From Catonia carolina (lineage: Eukaryota; Arthropoda; Insecta; Hemiptera; Achilidae): a stretch of DNA of 64,000 bases. The position numbers and the translations under genes were made by a program. Location of the stretch: contig JAQMRL010000003.1 in the NCBI GenBank assembly GCA_035578175.1, positions 61,302,672 to 61,366,671 on the forward strand, written 5' to 3'. The notes below the pieces were generated by a model. It searched no databases. It saw only the letters and a program-made list of their open reading frames with translations, and was not told the origin of the DNA. Positions 33,955-44,689 of the stretch are shown here, piece after piece (position 1 is the first letter of the stretch; each line of letters starts with the position of its first letter).

Positions 33955-34443
33955 AAAAGATATCGGCCCGCGACCTGAGCCTCGAAACCAGAACCCGCCT
34001 CTTGAAGTGCTACATCTTTTCCATCCTCTTGTATGGGGTAGAGGCGTGGACACTCACCAAAGAATGTGAGACCCGTCTACAAGCGTTTGAAATGTGGACC
34101 TACCGGAGGATGCTTCGAATACCGTGGACAGACAGGGTCACAAATATAGAGGTCCTCAGAAGAATGGGGAAAGAGCTGGAAATCCTGCAGAGTGTAAAGA
34201 TAAGAAAACTGACATACCTTGGACACATCATGAGGGGGCCTAAATATGAGATTCTGCATCTCATAATTCAAGGGAAACTCGTTGGTAAACGCTCGGTGGG
34301 ACGCAGACGAATATCCCGGTTAAGAAACCTGAGAGAAGCGTTTAACTGCTCGTCGCATGACCTTTTCAGAGCAGCAGTGGACAAGGTGCGACTGACCATG
34401 ATGATAGCCAACCTTCGTAATGGAGAGGGCACCTGAAGAAGAA
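33955..34443 (+). pseudogene. LINE-C: 5'-truncated reverse transcriptase C-terminal region
   Basis: The open frame continues upstream of the Met at 34002 (LETRTRLLKCYIFS...) and runs to TGA at 34434-34436. Landmarks are LYGVEAWTLTKE, FEMWTYRRMLRI, LGHIMRG and a basic GRRRISRLRNL segment near the C-terminus. These are typical of the region after the reverse transcriptase palm in insect endonuclease/RT LINEs. No catalytic motif is present, so it is inactive. A GAAGAAGAAAAG tail follows. AAAAGACGTCCAA before and AAAAGACGTACAA after look like a 13-bp target duplication with one change. Confidence 0.8.
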
Positions 34444-34469
34444 GAAAAGACGTACAACAACCTTAGTAG

Positions 34470-34995
34470 AGTATTTCTCAATCGGTGGGTCGCGAACCAC
34501 TAGGGGGGGGGGGTTTCACAGAAGGTCTGGGGAGAATACAGGGGGAAATTAAAAAAGTTATGGTTATAGTTATTTTTTAAAAAGAGACAAAATTTTACAG
34601 TACTTTACAACTTTTTCTAGTTCAATTAACTTGGAACTTTGACTTGTTTGGAATTAACCAAATTTTTAATACCAGGATTTATTTTTGTAAAACACAAAAT
34701 ATCATTTCCCAGTGTCAAACGATTTCTTAATTTGGTTTTCAATTTCGTCATTATGGAAAATCGTTGTTCACAGTTGTAGGATGTGGTAAATGGTATCAAA
34801 TTTTTTAACGCTTCTCTGTACAGTCCTCGGTATTTATTTTTAATATTTATCCTAAGTTTGTCGGCACAAGCTTGTTGAAAGTTAATTTCATTGCCTGATC
34901 ACTTGGTAGCTCTATCAGTTAATCATGAAGACGAATACTTACCTCAGCATTTTGTACAGCTTGCTCATCAAACGGATTGACTACACACAAATATT
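34470..34995 (-). pseudogene. hAT transposase C-terminal (dimerisation) remnant
   Basis: On the minus strand 34680-34830 encodes PFTTSYNCEQRFSIMTKLKT followed by RNRL-type sequence, matching the hAT C-terminal dimerisation region (ST-LCEQ-FS--KTK-RNRL). Further upstream lie NPFDEQAVQNAEVSIRLHD and LIELPSDQAM, but stops and a frame change break the link. At the element's 3' side, CTCAATCGGTGGGTCGCGAA (34475-34494) with a G-run resembles a hAT terminal region. The catalytic core is not present. Protein family resemblance is to ZBED5/FAM200-like hAT proteins. Confidence 0.7.
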
Positions 34996-35020
34996 CACTC
35001 ATTACCACTCATAACCTTAA

Positions 35021-35562
35021 CCCTTTATAGGTCTTTGGTAAGTATACATACCACTGGCAATAAGGTCGAATTTTTTAAAGAATAAGCTATGCAATTGAAC
35101 CCTATTGGGATTTTATGGTTTTATAGATGTTCTCTGGTAAGTAGGCTATCCACATTTTGAAATTAGTGCGCACCGACCATTCGCTTCGTGAGTTGCACAA
35201 ATGTGGTAAGGATTCATAGCAGTGTACGCAACCGTATTGTTTTGTTGTTACTTTTTTACAGTGCTTAGAAAATTCGAGGTTTTTACGAGAAAGCAAGTAT
35301 TTTTGCTAATATAAAGTTGAGATAAGCTATTCTACACATTTTTTGTTATACAGGACTACACATTGCTTTAATAAGCATTCTTACCATTATGTGATTCCCA
35401 TTTCAATAAAAGTTCCTTGGTAAGTATACCGACCAGGGCTTAAAATAACAAAAATAAATATCTTACTGTTCTGGCTCTAGAAACATTATTCAAATTCCAT
35501 AAAACAAAATTTAACATTTTACAACATGTATATCTTTCCCCGTAGTACTGCCCTATAAAGGG
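35021..35562. mobile_element. piggyBac-type MITE, 542 bp, with TTAA target duplication
   Basis: The left end CCCTTTATAGG and right end CCTATAAAGGG are perfect 11-bp inverted repeats, each flanked by TTAA (35017-35020, 35563-35566). TTAA duplication and CCC-starting ends are hallmarks of piggyBac transposition. No transposase is encoded. Subterminally, GGTAAGTATAC occurs near both ends in direct orientation (about 35036 and 35417). Confidence 0.85.
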
Positions 35563-35569
35563 TTAAGTA

Positions 35570-36415
35570 AAATAATGCTAAAATTTTAAAAGGATATAAG
35601 ATTATAAAATTGTGAAAAATTACTGTCGATTTTTTAATTCTTTTAACATTATAATACAGAGTGGATCGGCAAATTATAAAGCAACTTCATGGAACCAATA
35701 ATGTTTCAAATTATAATTAATGGTTAAAATTACAATAAAATTAAAAATTTATTTTTCCTTGTGATCGCTTTTATTATGTCTTGTATTTACTATTTTTTTT
35801 TAGGTACAGTAGTTATAAAAAAATGAAAGCGGAATATTCAAATTAATTTTGACAACTCAATGATGCTTATGTAATTTTAATTGACTATCCAATAAGTAAC
35901 ACAGGTAAATTATTGAAACAAGGTTAAGGAGATTGTCATTTCAGGAAATGTTATAAAATCTTACTTGATTTTTTTTATTTGATTTGTACATTGTATAGGC
36001 TTATTTCTGATTTAAGTTACTTGTTTTACCAGTTTATAAAAAGTTAACCAATCAGATTAAATTATAAAGCTAAACCCTTTTTGGGTAAAACAAGTTTTTA
36101 AATGCGCAATATTTTATTATAACTTATTTAAGTTTTATATTAATGTAATAAATTATAAAAGAAAATGAAATGTAAATAAAATGAGGCCTAACTTTGGTGC
36201 AAAAATGTATATGTGGATGAAAACAAACAGCAGGCCTATTTAGTTGGTTTATAAATCACAACAGTAGCTGAACTTATGAATTCAAAATTTTGTATTGAGA
36301 AAGGACAACCAGTTTTATTCATGATACACAATTTTATTTATATTTCACGTAAATTGTGTAGGAGCTGTTATGGAACGAAATAAATTAGTTTGATTAGTAC
36401 TAGGCTGCTATTTTC
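35570..36415. other. AT-rich stretch, nothing recognised
   Basis: Frequent stops in all frames and no recognised motif. Confidence 0.55.
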
Positions 36416-36423
36416 AACAATAT

Positions 36424-37182
36424 TGTGACATTTATCTCTAAGGTCCGTTTCGGGATCTGAGTAAATTAAATAATTAACACACTAAAGTTTAAAATTACAG
36501 GTATTTATTACAACTAAGAATTACAATTAAATAATTGACTACAATCTACAAGTACCTATATTACAATCAAACTACTTAGTAACTAACAAACCAATTTGGC
36601 TACAATTAAATAATACAATAAATAACTTAACTAATTTACTAATACTTACAGAAATGACACAGAATAAATAAAAGTTCAACAATTAAATAATTAAATAGCC
36701 AGTTATTCGCAGTATCGTTGACCTTTTGTAACGTACTGGACTACCTGTCTGCACTATCGAATACGCTCTCCCAATCACAGACAAATGGAAACTAACTTTG
36801 GACCACTAAACAATTCAGCGTTTCTATCGGTAGGCTAATGGAGAGTTCGAAAAAAGACAGAGATTTTCGATATAATAATAAAATACAAAATCCTTCTGAC
36901 GGCTTCTGGATAAATCTTAACAACTGTAAACAAATTAGGATGAATGAATAGAAGGTGTTATAAAAACCCAATTATCTAAATAAATACCTGACTCTCACAA
37001 TACCGAGTGACAACAAAAGCCAGGCCTACCTTTACTATAAAAGACCATTTATATTACACATAATATCCCTTAACTATTTCTCAGAAAACACTATTCATTA
37101 CTCTTATTATTCGCGCCAACATTTCCAATCGCTCGGACCTCCTCGAAAATTCTCGAACCTATTCCCTTTAGATATTGTGACA
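36424..37182 (-). mobile_element. LTR copy 4, full length (759 bp), antisense
   Basis: It starts TGTGACATTTATCTC and ends ATATTGTGACA (TG...CA). The left flank is ATAT. The right flank becomes ATAT once the mariner insertion starting at 37186 and one TA are removed (37183-37185 joined to 41363). It aligns with LTR copy 2 at both ends. No internal retrotransposon sequence lies on either side. The TATA box seen in copies 1-3 is not preserved here. Confidence 0.85.
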
Positions 37183-37309
37183 ATACGAGTTGTGGCTATT
37201 AAATAATGAGACTACCGTTGTAAAAATTTAATTTTAATTTTATACATAATCACTTATCGTCACCTTCAATATACACTCCTTGTCTATCCCTACAACGCTC
37301 CATACGAAT

Positions 37310-37740
37310 TTTCTATTTTTGGAAACAGTGCTGGAAGTCATATTCTATCAGCTCCTTCAGGACACGTGCCCCTTTCTCTTTTACAGCTTCCACAGACTCA
37401 AATCTTGTCCCTTTTAATGCAGATATTACCTTAGGGAAGTGGTAGAAGTCACATGGTGCAAGATCTGGTGAATAAGGTGGATGTTGTAACACTGAGATGC
37501 TGTACTTGGCTAGGAACCTCAGATAACGCGTAGTAATATTGATAAATTGTTCGACCTTCAGGAACCCAGCGAAGGTATACAATCCCATGGATATAAAAAA
37601 AAACTATCATCATTGTTTTAAATTTTGACTTGTTTATTCGAGCTTTTTCCTCTCGGTGAAGTTCGGCTCTTCAAGTGCATGGATTGCCGCTTCGTTTCCT
37701 AACCATAAGTAAAAAACCACGTTTCATCACGTGTTATTAT
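37310..37740 (-). pseudogene. mariner transposase, left arm, middle to C-terminus
   Basis: Reading leftwards from 37740, TRDETW (around the first catalytic Asp) is followed by ETKRQSMH and a KK-RINKSKF-type segment. A frame change leads to HPPYSPDLAPCDFYHFPK, which holds the third catalytic Asp of the DD34D triad. The end is RVLKELIEYDFQHCFQK. The segment between the first and third Asp, which would hold the HHDNAPAH-type second Asp motif, is largely deleted. The N-terminal DNA-binding domain is absent. It cannot be functional. Confidence 0.85.
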
Positions 37741-37742
37741 CT

Positions 37743-37945
37743 TCTACCTGTTCCCTAAGGTGAAATCTACAGTAAAAGGGATAAGATTTGAGTCTTTGAA
37801 AGCTGTGAAACAGAAAGCGGCACGTGCCCTGAAGGAGCTGACAGAAGATGACTTCCAGCACTGTTTCCAACAGTAGAAAATTCGCATGGAGCGTTGTAGG
37901 GATAGAGAAGAAGTGTATATTAAAGTTGACAATAAGTGATTATGT
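37743..37945 (+). pseudogene. mariner transposase, right arm, C-terminus only
   Basis: On the plus strand the sequence starts abruptly at FYLFPKV, just after the position of the third catalytic Asp. It continues FESLKAVKQKAARALKELTE and DDFQHCFQQ, then a stop, and KIRMERCRDRE before a final stop. It faces away from the left-arm copy. The breakpoint between the two arms lies at about 37737-37743. Confidence 0.85.
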
Positions 37946-38096
37946 ATAAAATAAAAAAAAAAATGTTTTTTCCCCATGTTTTTGCGTCTGTTACCCATGT
38001 TAGGGGCGGCTGGCTTAAAACCTCCAGGCTCACAACCTGGTTGTATGATCGGGTAGACTTGTCTGCCCCAAACTAAACTCACAAGTTGTTTAAAGC

Positions 38097-39515
38097 ATGA
38101 TGTACACGACGCATGAAAGCACTACTCCAGGCAGCAGCCCGTCAGGTGAATCTGCCATCGACCCAAGGTCGATGCAAGAGGTCAAGGATTCTGGAGAACC
38201 TCAACACATGCAATGCGAGTCGGAGCGCTCAAAATCACTTAGATTCAAAAGGCCCTTTTACACAGCAACATTTAACGTCAACTCACTCATCAAAGTGGGT
38301 AAACTCAAACAACTGGATATGCTGCTGGGCAAACACAACATAAAAATCGCCGCCGTGCAGGAGACTAGGTTTGCCGACGAAGAAATCACCGAATATGGTG
38401 ACTACAGAATATATAAAGGCAAATCCGCCAAACCAGTCTGTCAGACCAAAAAGAACAAAGCCGGTAACCTGATGATGTTCGGAACAGCCTTCCTGGTGAG
38501 CAAGCGAATAACCCCGCACATAGTGGAATTCCACAGCAAATCCAACTGACTATCGCATCTCAAACTGCGATGCGGAAACAAGATGTACAACTTCATAAAC
38601 TGCCATGCCCCAATCAACGAAGACAACAGGAGGCACCCTGAAAAGATCGAAGCATTCTACGATCAACTAGAAACAACCCTAAACAAGATCCCCAGAAGAG
38701 AGGTGACAATAGTTCTGGGAGATTTCAATGGTCAGGTGGGCCGAGAACCCAAATACCAGAGGATAGTGGGGAAGTATCCAGGACACAGAAGGACTAACCA
38801 AAACGGCCAACATCTTGTTCAAACATGCCAAACATACGACCTCAAACTAATGTCCACAAAATTCCGCAAACTACCCAGGAAGAGTAAGACATGGATACCA
38901 ATAAACCCCAACATGCATGAATTTCAACTGGATCATGTCGCGATAACATCCAGACACCAACAAGAAATCCAGAATGTGCGAGTAATTAGAGACGGAACAT
39001 TCGAATCGGACCACTACATGTCGAAGGTTAAAATAGGACCTCTTCCACTGGCAAGACCCGCCAGAACCCAGAAATCCAGGCCTAGATATAATAGACGAAT
39101 CACGGAAGGGAACAAGGAGAAACTCATGGAAGCTCTGGAAAACAGCCCAGATAACTGGCTAGAACTTCAAAAGCGGATGACCGAGGAGGCAGAAAAACAC
39201 GTGGGTTTTGAGCTTGGACACAGGAAGAACTGGTGGGACGAGAAATGCGAAGAAGCACTCCAAAATAGAACCACTAGTTGGATTAAATGGAGATCCTCCA
39301 AGAAGTTGCAAGACCTGGAAACCTTTAGACAATGCCGTAGGAACGCCTCCTCCATACTCCGCAAGCGGAAAAGACTCTTTGAAAAGTAATCCCTAGAGCA
39401 AATAGAACAGGATTTTGTTAAAAACAACAGCAGAGATTTCTATCAGAGCATCAAATCCAAGATAATGGGATATCAAGCGCCCAGTCTCTGTTTCGAAAAC
39501 GAAAAAGGAGAGCTA
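38097..39515 (+). pseudogene. LINE-A endonuclease and linker region
   Basis: An apurinic-type endonuclease domain with TFNVNSL at the start, AAVQETR (catalytic Glu, about 38345-38368), GDFNGQVG (about 38719-38742) and the terminal SDHY motif (about 39007) nicks target DNA in such elements. The frame is open except for TGA at 38547-38549 and TAA at 39387-39389, both in the same frame. Sequence similarity continues past both, to an apparent frameshift near 39518. Everything else looks conserved, so these are recent disabling changes. The ORF starts at an ATG about 125 bp into the element. Confidence 0.85.
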
Positions 39516-39517
39516 CA

Positions 39518-41197
39518 ATTAATGACAAAGCAAACTGCGAACTCTTAGCAGGTTATTTCGACAAATTACTGAACTGCAAACTACCACAAGGGGGAGATTA
39601 CAAACTCCTCAAGCGACCTGAAATACCCCCATACCCCTCACCTAGTGAAGAAGAGATCAGACGAGCTGTCTCGGAACTAAAAAACAATAAAGCCTCTGGT
39701 GAGGACGGAATAACAGCTGAGATACTTAAGTGGACACTCCCGAGCACTATAACCGGACTCCAAGAAATATTTCAAACAGTATGGCAAACACGAAAAATTC
39801 CAAAAGATTGGAAAACAGCGCTTATACACCCCCTACACAAGAAGGGAAACAAGAGGAACGTGAACAACTACAGAGGTATCTCACTGCTACCAGTTGCCTA
39901 CAAGATCCTCTCCAAAATACTCCTATACAGGATCGAACCAATACTAGACAAACAACTGGGAGAATATCAAGGAGGGTTCAGAAAGGGCAGATCATGCCCA
40001 GAACAGATTATGACACTCAAGAACGTACTAAAACAGAGAAGGGTCACAGCAAAAACAACAACGGTCACCTTTGTTGATTTCAGGAAGGCGTTTGACTCAG
40101 TCGACAGGAAGATATTGGATATCATTATAAGAAATCTAGGAACCCCAGACAGGGAAGCCGATATTATAAAGGACGCTCTAACGGGGACTTTCTCCAAGGT
40201 CAAACTAAGACAGGAAATCTCAAAACCATTCGAGATTAAAACGGGAGTAAGACAGGGGGACGGACTCTCCCCTATACTCTTCAACTGCGTGCTGGAAAAA
40301 ATAGTTAGGGACTAGAGAAAGCGGATGCGGGAGGCGGCAATAGAGCCAATATATCTAGGATATAAGAAACAGGGACTCACAATAGATTGCCTGGCTTTCG
40401 CGGACGACTTCGCCATAATAACCGACACTCTGGAGGAGGCAGCACAGGCGGTTAACCTACTGGAGGAAGTGGCCAACACAGTGGGTTTATATATATCGAC
40501 AGAAAAAACAAAGTTCATAACAAGCCACAAAACACAAGAGGACATCGAGACTAACATAGGAACATTGCAACAGGTCGAATCGTTTAAGTATCTGGGAGAA
40601 CACATCCACACAAACGGTCTGGATAAGCCCGGGATAGAGGAAAGAATACGGAAGATGTGGAACGCATTTAGGACAACACGAAGCGTATACAGCAAGAAGT
40701 GCATCTCCAAAAATGCTAAGAAGCGACACTATCACACGGTAGTCCAACCCGAAGCACTGTACGCCAGTGAAACGCTGCTTCTCAATAGGGGCCTCAGGAA
40801 GATTGAGGGATTGGACAGGAAGATAATACGGAAGATAATGGGGGGCAGGATGACCACGGAGGGATGGAGACTGCAGCACAACCAAGACGTGTATAAATTC
40901 TCAGAGAGCATCGTCTCACGGATGAGGAAGCGCAGACTGGTATTCTTTGGGCATCTCAGCAGGATGAGTGGCGATAGATTGGTCAAACAGGTATTCGACT
41001 TTGTGAACCGGGGAAAGAAGAACTACACATGGGCCAGGGAAACTAAACTGAATCTGGAACAGATAGGATTGACACCGCGGGACACACAGGACAGAGAGCA
41101 CTATAGAGCAGTGATAAGGGAATCTGGGGCGATCGAGAGCAGGAGGATGCGCCGGGGAAATGGCGGCGAATGGTCAGAGGAAAGGAGACACCAATAA
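39518..41197 (+). pseudogene. LINE-A reverse transcriptase and C-terminal region
   Basis: The domain order is standard: NNKASGEDGITAEILKW, YRGISLLPVAYKI, GEYQGGFRKGRSC, FVDFRKAFDSVD, GVRQGDGLSPILFN, then FADDFAII (catalytic Asp pair, about 40396-40419), and FKYLGEHI. The C-terminal part contains LVFFGHLSRM and ends at the TAA at 41195-41197. A TAG at 40313-40315 interrupts it in frame between GVRQGD and FADD. The upstream endonuclease is in another frame because of the indel near 39518. Role in the live element: copies its RNA into DNA at the nicked target. Confidence 0.9.
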
Positions 41198-41364
41198 AGC
41201 GCGAGAATGAAGGCGTTATGGGCCGAACGCAAGGGAAGCTGGCAAATACAGTAGGCCAGAGGAACAACTTGGTAACGTGATCCATAGCAGGTCAATTCGT
41301 GAACAAAACAAAAAAAAATGTTTTACAACGTCAGTCTCGTTATTTAATAGCCACACCTCGTATA

Positions 41365-41800
41365 TTGTTACATGCACCAGGTAGTCTATGGTATTGGTCC
41401 ATTATGTTTTTTGTGTGTCAGTGTGATTTATTGCCTTCCGAGCGGGTTTTTCTTTTATTAGTTTGAATTTGTTTTACTTGTATTATTGTGATGCCAATCT
41501 ATTCAACTTCGTATGGCGTGGATGTAACTAACTGAATTTTGGAAGAAATAAAATACTAAAACATTCAAGATTTGTTCAAATTTTTTAACTATTGTCTTAT
41601 AAAAATCTTCAACACGTATTCTCATAAATCGTACTGTGCAGCCATATTAAAAAATTCTCTTCCCGTTGGCTTTTCTTGCAGAGTAACTACGTTTGCTAAA
41701 CTACCTGTGGTAAGTCTATGAATCGGTTAAAAGAGTGGATAAATGGAGAATCAGGTATAATCAAATGTGGGCAAGATATTAGATCAGTAGGATGCAGAGA
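41365..41800. other. AT-rich stretch, nothing recognised
   Basis: Sequence to the right of the mariner insertion, continuing the flank of LTR copy 4. No feature recognised. Confidence 0.45.
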
Positions 41801-41804
41801 ATGA

Positions 41805-42953
41805 CTACTATCGGTTTCATAATCATAGACACCCGAGTTTGAACCTTTGAATTTCAAAAACTATGTCGGATTTTAACATACTTTCCATCAAAATTTAGCT
41901 CATTTTATTCCGAATTAACCCATAATAGTCCTATATTTTTAACATTGTTTTCAAATTGCCATATCGAGGTTGAAAGACAAAAAGACACGGTTTTTTCCTC
42001 CCCAACAAACTTTATGCGTTTAGAGGCGTGTAACTCGGTAATTATTTGACCGAAAAGTTTGAAATTTTAACACAACAAAGACAATTATATTCTTACTGCG
42101 AATACGAAATTTCAGATTCGTACGTTATTTAAAATTTGATTTATTAACAAAATACTGAACCCTTGCTATCTCGGTAACCGCTTGATAGTTCGGCACGGGC
42201 AAACTATCGTTTTATTCAGCGCAAAAGACTAAGTAAAAATATGTTAATAACATGAAATATTGATTGGCCAATGTTGTGGTAAAATTTTGAAAAATAGAAT
42301 GGGTAATGCGGGTTGAGCGCTACTATCCATGTTGCCTGAATCTGACTGCATGTTGACAGACTGCATTGTCAATTCAGGTAGACAGTCCGACAGGATGTCA
42401 CGTAGACTACGCAATCTGGAACACGGATAGTAGTTGCCACCCCGCACTACCACCCAGTATATTTTTCAAAATTTAAAAAAATCTTCTACAACATTGACCG
42501 ATCAACATTTCATGTTTGTATTAAGTTTTTTACGCTGAATAAAACGATAGTTTGCCCGTGCCGAACGATCAAGCGGTTACCGAGATAGCAAGGTTTCAGT
42601 ATATTGTTAATAAATCAAATTTTAAATAACGTACAAATTTGAAATCACGTACTCGCAGTAAAAATATAATTGTCTCTGTTGTGTTAAAATTTTAAACTTT
42701 TCGGTCGAATAATTACCGAGTTACACGCCTCTAAACGGATGAAATTTGTTGCGGCAGCAAAAAACCCGGATCTTTTTGTCTTTCAACCTCGACATGGCAA
42801 TTTTCATACAACATTAAAAATATAAGATTATTGTAGGTCAACGCAAAATAAAATGAGCTAAATTTTGATGTAAAGTATGTTAAAATTTTACTCATAATTT
42901 TGGAGATGCAAGGGTTCAAACTCGGGTATATATGATTATGAAACCGATAGTAG
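41805..42953. mobile_element. Fold-back element, 1.15 kb, with ~550-bp inverted arms
   Basis: CTACTATCGGTTTCATAATC at 41805 reappears inverted as GATTATGAAACCGATAGTAG ending at 42953. Pairing continues inward through CGAGTTACACGCCTC-type blocks, CCGAGATAGCAAGG and GGGCAAACTATCGTTTTATT. It is still visible near the centre (TACTATCCATGTTGCC against GGAACACGGATAGTAG, about 42320-42430). By eye the arms are diverged by several percent. No transposase is encoded. Flanks (TGA / ATC) give no clear target duplication. Confidence 0.85.
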
Positions 42954-42954
42954 A

Positions 42955-43595
42955 TCACTTGCGGCAAATCGATGGTCAGCGTATACCCAAGGTATAATGA
43001 GGACTTAAATTTGTTTTACCAAAAAAAAAAAAATTGGGTTAACCTAGAATTAGATTTCTTTGAGGACGTAATTCTGAGTCTTTGAAGGTCGGGGTGAAAG
43101 GATGTGTGGGTGAGCAAATGCTTCACAGAGGAGTTTTGTTGTAGACTAATGGTCACAACAGGCTGAGCGCTGAAAGAAGAAAAAGAACTACAGAATTTTC
43201 GCGAAGACTAATATCAGTAAATTTTTTTTTTTTTATTAATAACTAAACAAACAATAATTAATTAAGATCCTGTTTCATGAACTAAGCAGGTTGATTTTTT
43301 TTTAAATTACAGAATCCAGCATAATTCTATGGTTATCATTATTCTTACTACCAGAACTTATCCTCTTAAAGTACATCGATACATACGTGGACATTAACAC
43401 CACAACACATATAACACAACAGCTTGATAATTTTTAAGTATTTTAACGCCCTATTGTTACATACGTTGCCAAAAACCTTTGTTGGGTGCACTGCTCTCTT
43501 GTCGCATCATCAGCTGTTATTCATATGTTATTGCATGGCTTTCAGAGCGAGATTATGATTAATTTTCAAACTTAACTTATCCCTCAAGAGATTAA
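42955..43595. other. Intergenic; possible LINE 3' scrap near 43060-43195
   Basis: ACAACAGGCTGAGCGCTGAA followed by AGAAGAAAAAGAAC resembles the 3' ends of LINE-B copies, and the upstream 100 bp is GC-richer, but no frame is recognisable. The rest is AT-rich with poly(A) and poly(T) runs. Confidence 0.35.
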
Positions 43596-43599
43596 GCTC

Positions 43600-43991
43600 A
43601 TTACATACAGGTGGAGTGTCAGATTGTTTACACTCAATCTGTTCGTTGCAGGGCTAAAATAAATAGTTCTGTTTCTTATCACATGGTCAGCCAATTAAAT
43701 GACTGTATAATTTAAGAACAGAAGAGGTATAGGTGTAAAAGACACTAAACTGAGTTATCTCCTCTAAAAGTAATGAATTTCATTATACAGCCAGACCCTG
43801 TGGTGAATGAAGTGAAGGTGTCATTTGCAGAGTGGAAAATATGTGCTTTTCAGAGGGCCCGGCAAGCTAAAAGCCGTACTTTTTCACTCAGTGATGAAGA
43901 CAATACTAAAAACTACCTCACTCCTCGTTTTACCTTAGTAATACCTCTACAGGTTCAAACCAGCCTTTCGGCTGATGACCTAAACAACAAC
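43600..43991 (+). mobile_element. SINE-1 copy, well preserved
   Basis: It runs from ACATACAGGTGGAGTG, lacking the first few bases of the consensus, to GATGACCTAAACAACAACC. All internal landmarks are present. The 91-codon frame at 43773-44048 recurs in other copies and is repeat-derived. Confidence 0.85.
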
Positions 43992-43994
43992 CAG

Positions 43995-44680
43995 AACTTA
44001 CAACGCAAAATATTTTTAAAATATTTTAGGATCTCTGTGGTTTCATAACTAATTTATCATTATACACACCTGAATTTTGAAGTGAATGAACAAAAATTTA
44101 TTCTTTTGGTGAAATGAAATCAGATTGACAACCTCAATAATAAACATTATGGTTAACTATTGATATATATTAGATATTTTAAAGTGATTTGCGTTTACTT
44201 CTTTAAAAATATGTAGATAATTATACTAAACACGATAATAATTAAAGAACGACGGAAGAAAGTTAAAAAGAAGAAAATAAACGAATGAGTAGCAAACTAA
44301 TATAATAAAACAAATAAAAAATAAAATAAATAAAATTAAAGTATCGAATTAATAAATTTCAATGTAGGTTTTTTTATCATCGAAAGATCCGTCTATTTTA
44401 ACATGTAATTATATATTTTACAATCAAATAAGTTACCATAATACGGAGATTATTGATAAAAATGTATAGGATAGGCTATTATTAGACAGATAAAATAGAT
44501 TCTTGACAGGGTGGTTTGAAAGTATTTGTGGTGGCAGACTGTTTGAGATAGATATCATCAGTGTATGTTTATTTCACTTTGTTTTTATGACCATCTCTCT
44601 CTATCGGGCAGTCTTAGGTAAACAAAGCTGGCTATCTTATGCTGAGTCTTTTATGAGACGTTAGGTTTGTCGAGATTTTT
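43995..44680. other. AT-rich stretch, nothing recognised
   Basis: No feature recognised. Confidence 0.5.
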
Positions 44681-44689
44681 CAGTTCTTC

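Larger units (their letters stand above)
37970..41309 (+). mobile_element. LINE-A: near full-length APE-type non-LTR retrotransposon
   Basis: It is flanked by a 15-bp duplication, nine A followed by TGTTTT (37955-37969 and 41310-41324), so its ends are well defined. It has a GC-rich 5' leader (about 37970-38096), one long coding region for endonuclease and reverse transcriptase, and a short 3' UTR after 41197. Its base composition is much more GC-rich than the surrounding mariner and genome. I infer an RTE-like or related clade from the single-ORF layout and short length. A tree would be needed to place it. Confidence 0.85.
37186..41360. mobile_element. Head-to-head mariner element, interrupted by a LINE
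   Basis: The terminal repeats CGAGTTGTGGCTATTAAATA (37186 on) and, inverted, CGAGGTGTGGCTATTAAATA (ending 41360) agree over about 40 bp with about 4 differences. Both are flanked by TA (37184-37185, 41361-41362). Inside, both ends carry the 3' part of a mariner transposase gene in opposite directions, instead of one 5' and one 3' end. A 3340-bp LINE sits in the right arm. Without it the element is about 835 bp. It inserted at the right flank of LTR copy 4. Confidence 0.85.

Noticed and set aside
27935..37182. LTR copies 2 and 4 as the two LTRs of one retrotransposon
   Set aside because: They have the same orientation and are 7.5 kb apart, but the sequence between holds only SINEs, MITEs and LINE fragments, no gag-pol or primer-binding site, and each LTR has its own ATAT flanks.
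40487..40885. Long minus-strand frames opposite LINE-A (also 40312-40710, 39967-40284, 38283-38534)
   Set aside because: They are antisense shadows of the LINE coding region and have no motif of their own.
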